Below are positions 16,679 to 23,869 of a DNA stretch of 64,000 nucleotides, piece after piece. Both the position numbers and the translations under genes were made by a program. The notes below the pieces were generated by a model, which saw only the letters and a program-made list of their open reading frames with translations, ran no database searches and was not told where the DNA came from. Every line of letters starts with the position of its first letter. Position 1 is the first letter of the stretch. This DNA is from Nucisporomicrobium flavum (lineage in GTDB: Bacteria; Actinomycetota; Actinomycetes; Mycobacteriales; Micromonosporaceae), in contig NZ_JADMLH010000017.1 in NCBI RefSeq assembly GCF_016464385.1, positions 75,804 to 139,803 of the forward strand. Reading direction: 5' to 3'.

Positions 16679-17619
16679 CCGAGGACCTCGCCGGCCTGGA
16701 ACGCCGGGCGGCGCAACGGGCGGCCGCCCGGGCGGGCGGCGCGGACCGGCTGGCCGGGCACATCGTCTGCGACGGCCTGGTACGGATCTACCGCACCGAC
16801 GGTGTCGAGGTGGTCGCCCTGCAGGGCCTCGACCTCGTCGTGGACCGCGGGGAGCTGGTGGCGATCGTCGGGGCGTCCGGCTCCGGCAAGTCCACGGTGC
16901 TCAACATCCTGTCCGGGCTCGACGTACCCACCGCCGGGGTGGCGCGCGTCGCCGGGTACGACCTGCTGACCATGTCGGCGAAGAGCAGGCTCGCGTACCG
17001 GCGGCACACCGTGGGCTTCGTGTGGCAGCAGACCGCACGCAACCTGCTGCCGTACCTGGACGCGCGGGAGAACGTGGAGCTGCCCGTACGGATGGCCCGG
17101 GGCAGTCGCCGCGCGGCCCGCGCCCGTGCCGGGGAGCTGCTCGAGCTGGTTGGGCTGGCCGACCGCGCCGACCGGCGGCCCGGGCGCCTCAGCGGCGGCG
17201 AGCAGCAGCGCTGCGCGGTCGCCGTGGCGCTGGCCAACGACCCGGAGGTGCTGTTCGCCGACGAGCCCACCGGCGAGCTGGACGAGGCGACCGCGGCGGA
17301 GGTCTTCGGCGCGCTGCGGACCGTGAACGCCGAGCTGGGCGTCACCGTGGTGGTCGTGACCCACGACCGCGCCGTCGCGGGTGAGGTGCGCCGTGCCGTC
17401 GCGATCCGGGACGGCCGGACCGCCGCGGAGGTACGCCGCTCCGCGCGCCGCGCCACCGACGGCACGGAGGAGCTGGTCAGCGAGGAGTACGCGGTGCTGG
17501 ACCGCGCCGGCCGCCTGCAGTTGCCGGCCGCGTTCGTCGAGGCGCTGACGCTGCGCGACCGGGTACGGCTGACCCTGGAACCCGATCACGTGGCCGTACG
17601 GCCCGGCGAGGAGCGCTGA
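16675..17619 (+). CDS. ABC transporter ATPase with C-terminal AbrB-like tail
   Basis: The product is 314 residues. Walker A GASGSGKST is at 66-74, the Q-loop is in VWQQTARNLLPYL, the signature is LSGGEQQR, and the Walker B is VLFADEPTGELD, as in the MacB/LolD class. A ~25-residue N-terminal extension precedes the domain. About 45 C-terminal residues (EEYAVLDRAGRLQLPAAFVE and the strands after it) look like an AbrB/SpoVT swapped-hairpin unit. It acts with the two FtsX-type permeases. Its TGA shares one base with the next ATG (TGATG). Confidence 0.88.
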   Translation: MTEDLAGLERRAAQRAAARAGGADRLAGHIVCDGLVRIYRTDGVEVVALQGLDLVVDRGELVAIVGASGSGKSTVLNILSGLDVPTAGVARVAGYDLLTMSAKSRLAYRRHTVGFVWQQTARNLLPYLDARENVELPVRMARGSRRAARARAGELLELVGLADRADRRPGRLSGGEQQRCAVAVALANDPEVLFADEPTGELDEATAAEVFGALRTVNAELGVTVVVVTHDRAVAGEVRRAVAIRDGRTAAEVRRSARRATDGTEELVSEEYAVLDRAGRLQLPAAFVEALTLRDRVRLTLEPDHVAVRPGEER

Positions 17620-18305
17620 TGCCGGACACAATCATCCGGGTCACCGGCGTGGGGCGCGACTTCCCGGCCGGCGACGGCGTCGTGCACGCGGTCCGCGGCG
17701 TGTCGTTCACCGTGGCGCGTGGCGAGCTCGTAGCCGTCCGCGGCCGGTCCGGCGCGGGCAAGTCCACCCTGCTGAACCTGATCGGCGGGCTGGACCGGCC
17801 GACCGCGGGCCGGGTAGAGGTGGCCGGGCACGACGTGGGCGCGGCCGCCGAACGGGACCTGCTGGAGCTGCGCCGCTCCACCATCGGCTTCATCTTCCAG
17901 TCGTTCGGGCTGATCCCCATCCTGTCCGCGGCCGAGAACGTCGGCGTGCCGCTGCGGCTCGCGCGCCGCTCTCCCGCCGAGCGCGAGCAGCGGGTCGCGG
18001 TGCTGCTGGAGCTGGTCGGGCTGGGCGCGCACGCGGCGCAGCGGCCGTACGAGATGTCCGGTGGCCAGCAGCAGCGCGTCGCGGTGGCGCGGGCGCTCGC
18101 GAACGATCCGCAGGTGCTCATCGCCGACGAGCCGACCGGTCAGCTGGACTCCGACACCGGCCGCTCCATCATGGACCTGCTCCGCGCGGTGGTCGACGCG
18201 CGCGGGATGACGGCGCTGGTCGCCACCCACGACCCAGGGCTGATGGACCGCGCCGACCGGGTTCTCACCCTGCGCGACGGCACGCTCGTGGAGGAGGGTC
18301 AGTAG
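17619..18305 (+). CDS. ABC transporter ATPase, MacB/LolD type
   Basis: A compact 228-residue ATPase: Walker A GRSGAGKST, Q-loop IFQSFGLIPILSA, signature MSGGQQQRVAVARALAN, Walker B VLIADEPTGQLD, and H-loop ATHD. It is the last gene of the permease-permease-ATPase-ATPase operon. Having two different ATPases beside two different permeases suggests either a fully heteromeric transporter or two exchangeable ATPases. The last seven bases overlap the end of the convergent DUF1996 gene. Confidence 0.9.
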   Translation: MPDTIIRVTGVGRDFPAGDGVVHAVRGVSFTVARGELVAVRGRSGAGKSTLLNLIGGLDRPTAGRVEVAGHDVGAAAERDLLELRRSTIGFIFQSFGLIPILSAAENVGVPLRLARRSPAEREQRVAVLLELVGLGAHAAQRPYEMSGGQQQRVAVARALANDPQVLIADEPTGQLDSDTGRSIMDLLRAVVDARGMTALVATHDPGLMDRADRVLTLRDGTLVEEGQ

Positions 18306-19498
18306 GAGAACGGGTCGTAGCCGTCGTTGTTGCACGTACGGCGCTGAGCGATGCAGTTCCGGACGCGCTGGTTCATCGCCTGGACGTTCCACATCACGAA
18401 CGCGTCGCCGTGCATCGAGGAGGCGCTGCGCCCCGCCGGGTCGGACGAGAGGTAGTAGCCGGTCTTCGTGCCCGTCGCCCCGTACGCGATGTCGAAGGTC
18501 AGCGCCGGGATCCGTGCGGGGTGACCGGCCGGGCAGCCCTGGTCGGTCCCGAACGCCATGTGGTCCTTGTGGTTGGGGCTGTCCAGGTTCTTCCCGTCCC
18601 AGCAGTCGGGGAACTGCAGCATGAAGTGGAGTTTGGCCGGCTTGCCGCAGATGGGCCAGTTCCCGTTGTCGCTGCGGGCGTACCCGTCGATGTCCCCCGG
18701 CCCGTAGAAGGCGCAGTAGAACTGGCCCTGCGCGCCGCGCGGGGTGGGTTGCTTCTTCTTGGCGTCACCGGCGATCAGGCGCAGGCCGTTCGGCATCGGC
18801 ATGATGCCGTCCGAGTTCCTCCTGATCGACCGGTAGTAGACCCGGAAGCCGGTGGTCTCGACCGGCTTCTTCGTGGCCGCCTCGTAGAGGGTGGGCACCC
18901 AGTAGGCGGAGTGGTCCACGACCGGCTTGCAGGTCGTGGCGGTGAACTTCATCAGATCACCGGCCTTCGTGTACGCATCCACGCGCTCGTTGCCGACGAA
19001 CGAGTGCATGTGCGAGGCGCCCGGCAGCCCCGGGAAGACGATCGGGTCGTCCGCCTTCCGATGGCTGTACCGGCAGTCGGCGCGAAACTCCGGCAGGTTG
19101 CCCGCATTGCCGGCGGGCTGGGCCTTCGTGGCCTTGTAGCGGGCCACCTGCGCGTTCCACGCGGCCCGGTCGACGGGAATCCAGCCGTTTCCGGAGGCCT
19201 GCCGGGAGACGGGCGACGACGCTGAGGCCGGGGTCGACGCCTTCGCCAGGACGGACGGCGATGGCGACGGTGCCGCGGAGCGCGGGGCCGGCGGGGTGGC
19301 TTGCGCGGCCACGGCCGGCCCGGATGTGGCCGGCCCGGACACGGGCCGCTGGGCCGGCTGATGAAACGACACGGCGGCCGTCGCGATGAGCAGGACCGCC
19401 CCGCCTGCGGCGGCGACGACCACGCCGCGCCCGCGCCGGGCGTGACGGCCGGTACGCTGCGGCGACGGGTTCTCGACGGGCTTGCGGAAAGTCGGCAC
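18299..19498 (-). CDS. Secreted/anchored DUF1996 protein
   Basis: The product has 399 residues. A basic N-terminus and one hydrophobic helix (about 23-45) are followed by a Pro/Ala/Ser linker and a DUF1996 domain from ~140. The domain shows FRADCRYSHRKADDPIVFPG, HMHSFVGNE, LHFMLQFPDCWDGKNLDSPNHKDHM and C-terminal conserved Cys. DUF1996 proteins are secreted, often beside carbohydrate-degrading functions; their activity is not established. The GTG start lacks a ribosome binding site and follows TACCAT by six bases. The gene is convergent with the ABC operon. Confidence 0.85.
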   Translation of the reverse strand: MPTFRKPVENPSPQRTGRHARRGRGVVVAAAGGAVLLIATAAVSFHQPAQRPVSGPATSGPAVAAQATPPAPRSAAPSPSPSVLAKASTPASASSPVSRQASGNGWIPVDRAAWNAQVARYKATKAQPAGNAGNLPEFRADCRYSHRKADDPIVFPGLPGASHMHSFVGNERVDAYTKAGDLMKFTATTCKPVVDHSAYWVPTLYEAATKKPVETTGFRVYYRSIRRNSDGIMPMPNGLRLIAGDAKKKQPTPRGAQGQFYCAFYGPGDIDGYARSDNGNWPICGKPAKLHFMLQFPDCWDGKNLDSPNHKDHMAFGTDQGCPAGHPARIPALTFDIAYGATGTKTGYYLSSDPAGRSASSMHGDAFVMWNVQAMNQRVRNCIAQRRTCNNDGYDPFSY

Positions 19499-19504
19499 GG
19501 CGGA

Positions 19505-19510
19505 ATGGTA
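19505..19510 (-). promoter_or_regulatory. Leaderless -10 (TACCAT) of the DUF1996 gene
   Basis: On the minus strand TACCAT ends six bases before the GTG at 19498. This is the TANNNT spacing typical of leaderless actinobacterial transcripts, and no ribosome binding site is seen. Confidence 0.5.
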
Positions 19511-19644
19511 GGTGGCTCCTGGCCTGCGCCGGGAGGCGCTTAAACCGCAGCAAAGAATGACTGTCCTTCAGGTCAGAATCCGCGAGAAAGCGTTAGCGGC
19601 GGCCGCCTCGACGCACGCACTCCGAGAGGCTGGCGCGGGCCGGA

Positions 19645-19650
19645 TACGTT
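19645..19650 (+). promoter_or_regulatory. Leaderless -10 (TACGTT) of the HAF-like gene
   Basis: TACGTT ends 7 bases before GTG 19658 and no Shine-Dalgarno sequence precedes the start. Confidence 0.5.
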
Positions 19651-19657
19651 TCCCTGC

Positions 19658-20686
19658 GTGGAGGACCTGAGACGCCGGCGGACGAGGACGATCGGTATCG
19701 CGGCCGTCGGCGCCGTGGTGCTCGCGGCACTCGGTGGCCTCGCCGTGCATCGGATGGAACCGGCCGGGGACTGCACGGTCGAGCAGCTCGCGCTGCCGCC
19801 GGGCGACCCGTACAGCATTGTCTTCGCGATGGATCCGGCCGCGCGCTTCGTCGTCGGCCGGACCCTGCGGGAGGCCGGCACGTCCCGCCTCGATCTGGTG
19901 ATCTGGGACGGCGGCGAGCCGCGCCGGGTCGAGCTGCCGGGCGAGGGCCAGGTGCCGCGCGGCGTCAACGGGAAGGGCGTCGTGGTCGGCACCACGGAGA
20001 TCCACTCGGCCGCCGGTCCGATCGCCCTCCGGGCCTGGGTGTACCGGGACGGCGGCGTGGCGCTGCTGCCCGGCACCGAGGTGACCGAGGCACTGGCCGT
20101 CTCCGACGACGGCATCGTGGCGGGCACCGACGGCAAGCGCCCGGTGCTCTGGCGTCCCTCGGCCGCTGCACCGTCGCCGCTTCCGCTGCCCGCCGGCGGC
20201 CCGTCCGAGGGGAAGGCGTACGGCATCAGCGCCGACGGGCGGACGATCGTGGGCGTGCTCGGCGCCGGGCTGACCCACCCGTACGTGTGGCCGGCCGGCG
20301 GCGAACCGCGGGAGCTGCCCCTGCCGGTGATCGACGGCGAGCCGGCGATGGGGGCGATCGCCCAGTCGGTCACCGGTGACTGGGTCGCGGGCATGGCCAC
20401 CACGCGCAGCGACGACGGCGGCGTGCCGGTGCGCTGGAACCTCCGCACGGGCGAGGCGCAGGCGTTCCCGAAGTACGGCCTCGCGGGCGGCACGGTCAGC
20501 GCCGACGGCCGCCTGACCGCCGCGGGTGGCGGTGGCCGCGCCGTGCTGCTCGGCGCCCGGAAGACCACGACGCTGCGGCGGCTCGGCGACGCCACCGGTT
20601 CCCGGGACATGGCCGAGGCGATCAGCCAGGACGGCCGCAGCATCGCCGGTAACGCGGCGTCGGCGCCCGTCGTCTGGCGCTGCTAG
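19658..20686 (+). CDS. Membrane-anchored HAF-repeat-like beta-propeller protein
   Basis: The product has 342 residues: one N-terminal membrane anchor (about 11-30), then repeated units of the type GISADGRTIVG, AVSDDGIVAGT, AISQDGRSIAGNA. These resemble 'HAF' extracellular repeat proteins, which fold as beta-propellers. No catalytic motif is visible; the function is unknown. It faces the GntR gene, and the two stop codons overlap by four bases (20683-20686). Confidence 0.7.
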   Translation: MEDLRRRRTRTIGIAAVGAVVLAALGGLAVHRMEPAGDCTVEQLALPPGDPYSIVFAMDPAARFVVGRTLREAGTSRLDLVIWDGGEPRRVELPGEGQVPRGVNGKGVVVGTTEIHSAAGPIALRAWVYRDGGVALLPGTEVTEALAVSDDGIVAGTDGKRPVLWRPSAAAPSPLPLPAGGPSEGKAYGISADGRTIVGVLGAGLTHPYVWPAGGEPRELPLPVIDGEPAMGAIAQSVTGDWVAGMATTRSDDGGVPVRWNLRTGEAQAFPKYGLAGGTVSADGRLTAAGGGGRAVLLGARKTTTLRRLGDATGSRDMAEAISQDGRSIAGNAASAPVVWRC

Positions 20687-21318
20687 GACAGGTTTTCGAC
20701 GGTCAGGGACACGTGCCGTTCGAGCAGGGTCGCGGCCAGGTCGGCATCACGGGCCAGGGCCGCCTCCTCCAGCTGCCGGTGCTCGGTCAGGTGGTCGCGG
20801 TCCGGGGCGCGCCGGGTCGACCACTGGCGGGCGAGCTCGCCGGCCAGCCAGAGGCGGTCGAACATCTCCAGGAACACCGCGTTGCCGCTGCCCTCCAGCA
20901 GGGCCCGGTGGAAGTCGTGGTGTGCCCGTGACCACTCCGGACTGACCTGGTCGTCGCCGGGCCGGTACGCCGGGGTGCGGCTCAGCTGGTGATGGGCGGC
21001 CCGGACGCGCGTCTCCCATTCCAGGTCCCCGCGGGCGATCGCCAGGCGCAGGGCGGCCGGCTCGAGGGCGCGGCGCGCCTCGGCGATGTCCTGCCAGCGC
21101 CGGTCCGACAGCGCCGGTACGGCGAACCCGCGGTTCGTGAGCCGGTCGGCGAGCCCGTCACCGACGAGGCGCACCAGGGCCTCCCGCACCACCGCGAGGC
21201 TCACGCCGTGCGCCGCGGCAAGTTCCTGCGGCTTGAGCGCCTCCCCCGGGGCGAAGTCGCCGCGCAGCACCGCCTCCCGCAGCGTCGCGTACACCCGGCC
21301 GGAGAGCATCTCCTTCAT
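20683..21318 (-). CDS. GntR-family transcriptional regulator, FCD (FadR-like) subfamily
   Basis: The start at ATG 21318 is preferred over 21336 because TATAGT lies exactly six bases upstream, a leaderless arrangement. The 211-residue product has a winged helix (GRVYATLREAVLRGDFAPGE, then LAAAHGVSLAVVREALVRLV) and an FCD ligand-binding domain (EARRALEPAALRLAIARGD, HHDFHRALLEGSGNAVFLEM, HLTEHRQLEEAALARD). FCD regulators usually sense carboxylates. A 14-bp palindrome lies in its -35 region and between it and the divergent PEBP gene, so autoregulation and control of that gene are likely. Confidence 0.9.
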   Translation of the reverse strand: MKEMLSGRVYATLREAVLRGDFAPGEALKPQELAAAHGVSLAVVREALVRLVGDGLADRLTNRGFAVPALSDRRWQDIAEARRALEPAALRLAIARGDLEWETRVRAAHHQLSRTPAYRPGDDQVSPEWSRAHHDFHRALLEGSGNAVFLEMFDRLWLAGELARQWSTRRAPDRDHLTEHRQLEEAALARDADLAATLLERHVSLTVENLS

Positions 21319-21324
21319 GCCCGA

Positions 21325-21330
21325 ACTATA
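21325..21330 (-). promoter_or_regulatory. Leaderless -10 (TATAGT) of the GntR gene
   Basis: On the minus strand TATAGT ends six bases before ATG 21318, with no ribosome binding site. The palindrome at 21343-21356 covers the matching -35 area. Confidence 0.55.
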
Positions 21331-21342
21331 GACCATCTCGCA

Positions 21343-21356
21343 GATAATCGATTATC
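21343..21356. promoter_or_regulatory. 14-bp perfect palindrome, probable GntR operator
   Basis: GATAATCGATTATC is a perfect 14-base palindrome and unusually AT-rich here. It lies between the divergent gntR and PEBP starts, 13 bases upstream of the gntR -10 and just before TACTGT (21362-21367), a possible -10 for the PEBP gene. Confidence 0.7.
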
Positions 21357-21404
21357 AGTGCTACTGTCGATCGCGCTGAGACCCCACCGGAAGGGACCAC
21401 CCTG

Positions 21405-21941
21405 ATGAACGACCCGTTCGCCCGCCTCCCCGAGGCGGCAACCTTCACCGTCACCAGCACCACCGTCACCGACGGGGCGCCGCTCGGCCGCCCGCAGTAC
21501 TCGGGGATGTTCGGCATCCCCGGCGGCAAGGACATCTCGCCCCAGCTGTCGTGGTCGGGCGCCCCGGAGGGCACCAGGAGCTACGCCGTCACCGTGTACG
21601 ACCCGGACGCGCCGACCGGCTCCGGCTTCTGGCACTGGGCGGTCGCGAACATCCCGGCGACCGTCTCGGCACTGCCGGAGGGAGCGGGCGACGACACCGG
21701 CACCGACCTGCCCCACGGCGCGTTCCAGCTGCCCAACGACGCGCGGCTGGCCCGGTTCATCGGCGCCGCGCCGCCCGCCGGGCACGGCCCGCACCGGTAC
21801 GTCATCACGGTGCACGCCCTGGACACCGAGGACATCGGCGTCCCCGCCGACGCGACCCCGGCGAACCTCGGCTTCACCATGGCCGGCCACATCCTCGGCC
21901 GCGCCACCCTGACGGCCACCGGCGAGACCCCGGCGCCCTAG
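21405..21941 (+). CDS. YbhB/YbcL-type PEBP-family protein
   Basis: The product has 178 residues with the PEBP/RKIP-like signatures DISPQLSWSGAPEGTRSYAVTVYDPDAPTGSGFWHWAVANIPA, cut here into its conserved parts DISPQLSW, YDPDAPTGSGFWHW and GPHRYVITVHAL. These form the anion-binding pocket of the family (Asp, His, Pro). No signal peptide is present, so it is cytoplasmic. The bacterial role is poorly defined. The divergent GntR regulator and intervening palindrome suggest it is regulated by a small metabolite. The stop overlaps the convergent phosphatase gene by four bases. Confidence 0.88.
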   Translation: MNDPFARLPEAATFTVTSTTVTDGAPLGRPQYSGMFGIPGGKDISPQLSWSGAPEGTRSYAVTVYDPDAPTGSGFWHWAVANIPATVSALPEGAGDDTGTDLPHGAFQLPNDARLARFIGAAPPAGHGPHRYVITVHALDTEDIGVPADATPANLGFTMAGHILGRATLTATGETPAP

Positions 21942-23104
21942 GGAACGCCCGGCCGCCACTGCACGAGCGCGGCCGTCGCGTCGTCGCGCAGCTCGCCGTT
22001 CTCGTACGAGACGATCGTGTGGATCAGGTGGCGCATCAGCTCCGGCGCCGGGACGTCGCGGCGCATCTCGGCGCGGACGAACGCGGCCAGCCGGTCCTGT
22101 CCGAACAGCTCCCCGTCGGCCGAGCGCGCCTCCGTGATGCCGTCGGTGTAGAGCACCAGCGCGTCGCCCGGCTCCAGCATCACCTCGGTGACGCCGGGCG
22201 GCCGGGGCAGCATGTGGCCCAGGCCGAGCGGCAACGCGGTCGGGGTGGGCAGCGCCGGCATCGGCCGGTCGCCGCGCAAGTGCAGCTCGGCGGGGTGACC
22301 GGCCGCGATCCGGCGGTACGCGCCGGTCGTCGTGTCCAGCTCGGCCAGCACCGCGGTGACGAACGCGCCCGGGTACTGCGCGCGGATCCACTTGTCGATC
22401 GACCGGTACGTGTCGGCGAGCCCGAGCCCGCAGCGGCGCGCGTTGCGGTACGTGTTCAGCGTCAGCGTGGTCAGCGCGCTCGCCCCGATGCCGTGGCCCA
22501 CGGTGTCGAAGAGCGCCACGTGCACGAGGTCACCGTTCGCCGCGTAGTCGAAGGCGTCGCCGCCGACGTCGTAGCACGGCTCGAGGACCGCGGTGACCAG
22601 CGTGCCGTTGGCCGCGAACGTCAGCGGCGGCAGCTGGTTCCAGATGATCTCGGCGGCGAGCTGCATGGGCTGGCGCCGGCGCGTCAGCTCGACCGCGTCG
22701 CCGTAGAAGCGCCGGCTGGCGATGAGCTCCGCGACCAGGGCCGCGATCGCCTCGAGGTCGCGGCGCAGCGGCTCGCCCGGGTCGGCGTCGAGCCAGACCT
22801 CGAGCACGCCGAGACGTTCCGCCCCGTGCAGCAACGGCACCCACAGGCAGGGCTCCGCGTACGCCGTCCGTGTCGTGCTGAAGGCCTGCCCGGCCGGCGT
22901 GTCGTCGACCTTGCGCGGCGCGCTGTCCGAGGCGGTCCCGTGCAGCGGCCACAGCGAGATCTGCTCGTAGTCCACCATGAGCGCGGTGATCCGGGCGGCG
23001 CCCAGCAGCGGGGCCACCGCGTCCAGGATCGGCGGCAGATCCTCCGGCCGGCTGCGGTGGCGCAGATCGAGCAGACGTCGCACCGCTTCCATGGGGTCGG
23101 CCAT
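21938..23104 (-). CDS. GAF-like plus SpoIIE/PP2C-type serine phosphatase
   Basis: The start ATG 23104 is chosen for its ribosome binding site (GGGAAGGGAGC); a longer frame begins at 23143. The ~388-residue product has a GAF-like N-terminal half (ITALMVDYEQISLWPLHG, CLWVPLLHGAERLGVLEVW). It is followed by a SpoIIE domain: YDVGGDAFDYA, VALFDTVGHGIGASAL, AAGHPAELHLRG, LEPGDALVLYTDGITEAR, RDDATAALV. These hold the metal-binding aspartates. Such phosphatases usually act on anti-sigma-factor antagonists; the partner is not encoded nearby. Confidence 0.88.
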   Translation of the reverse strand: MADPMEAVRRLLDLRHRSRPEDLPPILDAVAPLLGAARITALMVDYEQISLWPLHGTASDSAPRKVDDTPAGQAFSTTRTAYAEPCLWVPLLHGAERLGVLEVWLDADPGEPLRRDLEAIAALVAELIASRRFYGDAVELTRRRQPMQLAAEIIWNQLPPLTFAANGTLVTAVLEPCYDVGGDAFDYAANGDLVHVALFDTVGHGIGASALTTLTLNTYRNARRCGLGLADTYRSIDKWIRAQYPGAFVTAVLAELDTTTGAYRRIAAGHPAELHLRGDRPMPALPTPTALPLGLGHMLPRPPGVTEVMLEPGDALVLYTDGITEARSADGELFGQDRLAAFVRAEMRRDVPAPELMRHLIHTIVSYENGELRDDATAALVQWRPGVP

Positions 23105-23150
23105 GCCTTGCTCCCTTCCCCAGGCACCGGTGCGCTCAACCACCGCGCCT

Positions 23151-23169
23151 TCCGGTTAGGCTCACCTAA
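23151..23169. promoter_or_regulatory. Iron-box-like site (IdeR/DmdR type)
   Basis: TCCGGTTAGGCTCACCTAA matches the actinobacterial iron-box consensus TTAGGTTAGGCTAACCTAA at 16 of 19 positions, with the core TTAGGCTCACCTAA intact. It overlaps a probable -10 (TAACAT, 23167-23172) for the DUF3159 gene at 23189, an arrangement suited to iron-dependent repression. It also lies 46 bases upstream of the divergent phosphatase gene. Confidence 0.65.
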
Positions 23170-23188
23170 CATCGACAGGGGGTGGGGT

Positions 23189-23869
23189 GTGGCGGAGCCG
23201 GAGTCGCTGACCGAGCTGCTCGGTGGCCGCCGGGCTGCCCTGGACGCTACCGCGCCGCCGGTGGCGTTCGTCGCGGGGTGGCTGCTCGGTGGACGGTCGC
23301 TGGGCGCCGGCGCGGCCGCCGCGGTCGTCGCCGCGCTGATCGTGGCGCTGTGGCGGCTGCGGCACGGGGACCGGCCACGGGCCGTACTGCTCGGGCTGCT
23401 GGGCGTCTGCGTCGCCGCCTTGATCGCCCTGCGGACCGGGCGCGCCGAGGACTTCTTCCTGCTGCAGATCGTCGGCAACGCCGCAAGCGCGCTGGCGTGG
23501 ACGGTCAGCATCGTGATCGGGTGGCCGCTGCTGGGCGTCATCGTGGGGGCGGTGCTCGGGCAGAAGACGCGGTGGCGGCGCGATCCTGCGCTGCTGCGGG
23601 CGTACCGTCGCGGCAGTTGGGTCTGGGTTCTGCAGTATGTCGTGCGGCTGGCGGTGTTCGTGCCGCTGTGGGCGGCGCACGCCGTGGTCGCGCTGGGCGT
23701 CGCGCGCGGGCTGCTGACCTGGCCGCTGGTCGCCGCCTGCCTGGCCGTGAGCTGGTGGGTGATCCGGCGCAGCCTGCCGGCGGGCCATCCCGGGCTGCGC
23801 CATCCGCGGACGGGCGCGGCGGACGCCCAGCCCCGGTCAGCCGCGGCCGGCGCCGACCATCTCGGGTGA
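23189..23869 (+). CDS. DUF3159 integral membrane protein
   Basis: The start is GTG 23189 with GGGGTGGGG just before it. The 226-residue product has five or six membrane helices and DUF3159 features: ESLTELLGGRRAALDATAPP, GRAEDFFLLQIVGNAASALA, IVIGWPLLGVIVGAVLGQKTRWRRDPALLRAYRRGS. The molecular function of the family is unknown. The iron-box-like operator over its promoter suggests iron-responsive control. Its last 33 bases overlap the convergent glycosyltransferase gene. Confidence 0.85.
   Translation: MAEPESLTELLGGRRAALDATAPPVAFVAGWLLGGRSLGAGAAAAVVAALIVALWRLRHGDRPRAVLLGLLGVCVAALIALRTGRAEDFFLLQIVGNAASALAWTVSIVIGWPLLGVIVGAVLGQKTRWRRDPALLRAYRRGSWVWVLQYVVRLAVFVPLWAAHAVVALGVARGLLTWPLVAACLAVSWWVIRRSLPAGHPGLRHPRTGAADAQPRSAAAGADHLG

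Noticed and set aside
21551..23869. 772-codon rightward frame that ends with the DUF3159 protein
   Set aside because: Only the part after GTG 23189 has family features and a ribosome binding site; the rest is a shadow of the PEBP and phosphatase genes.
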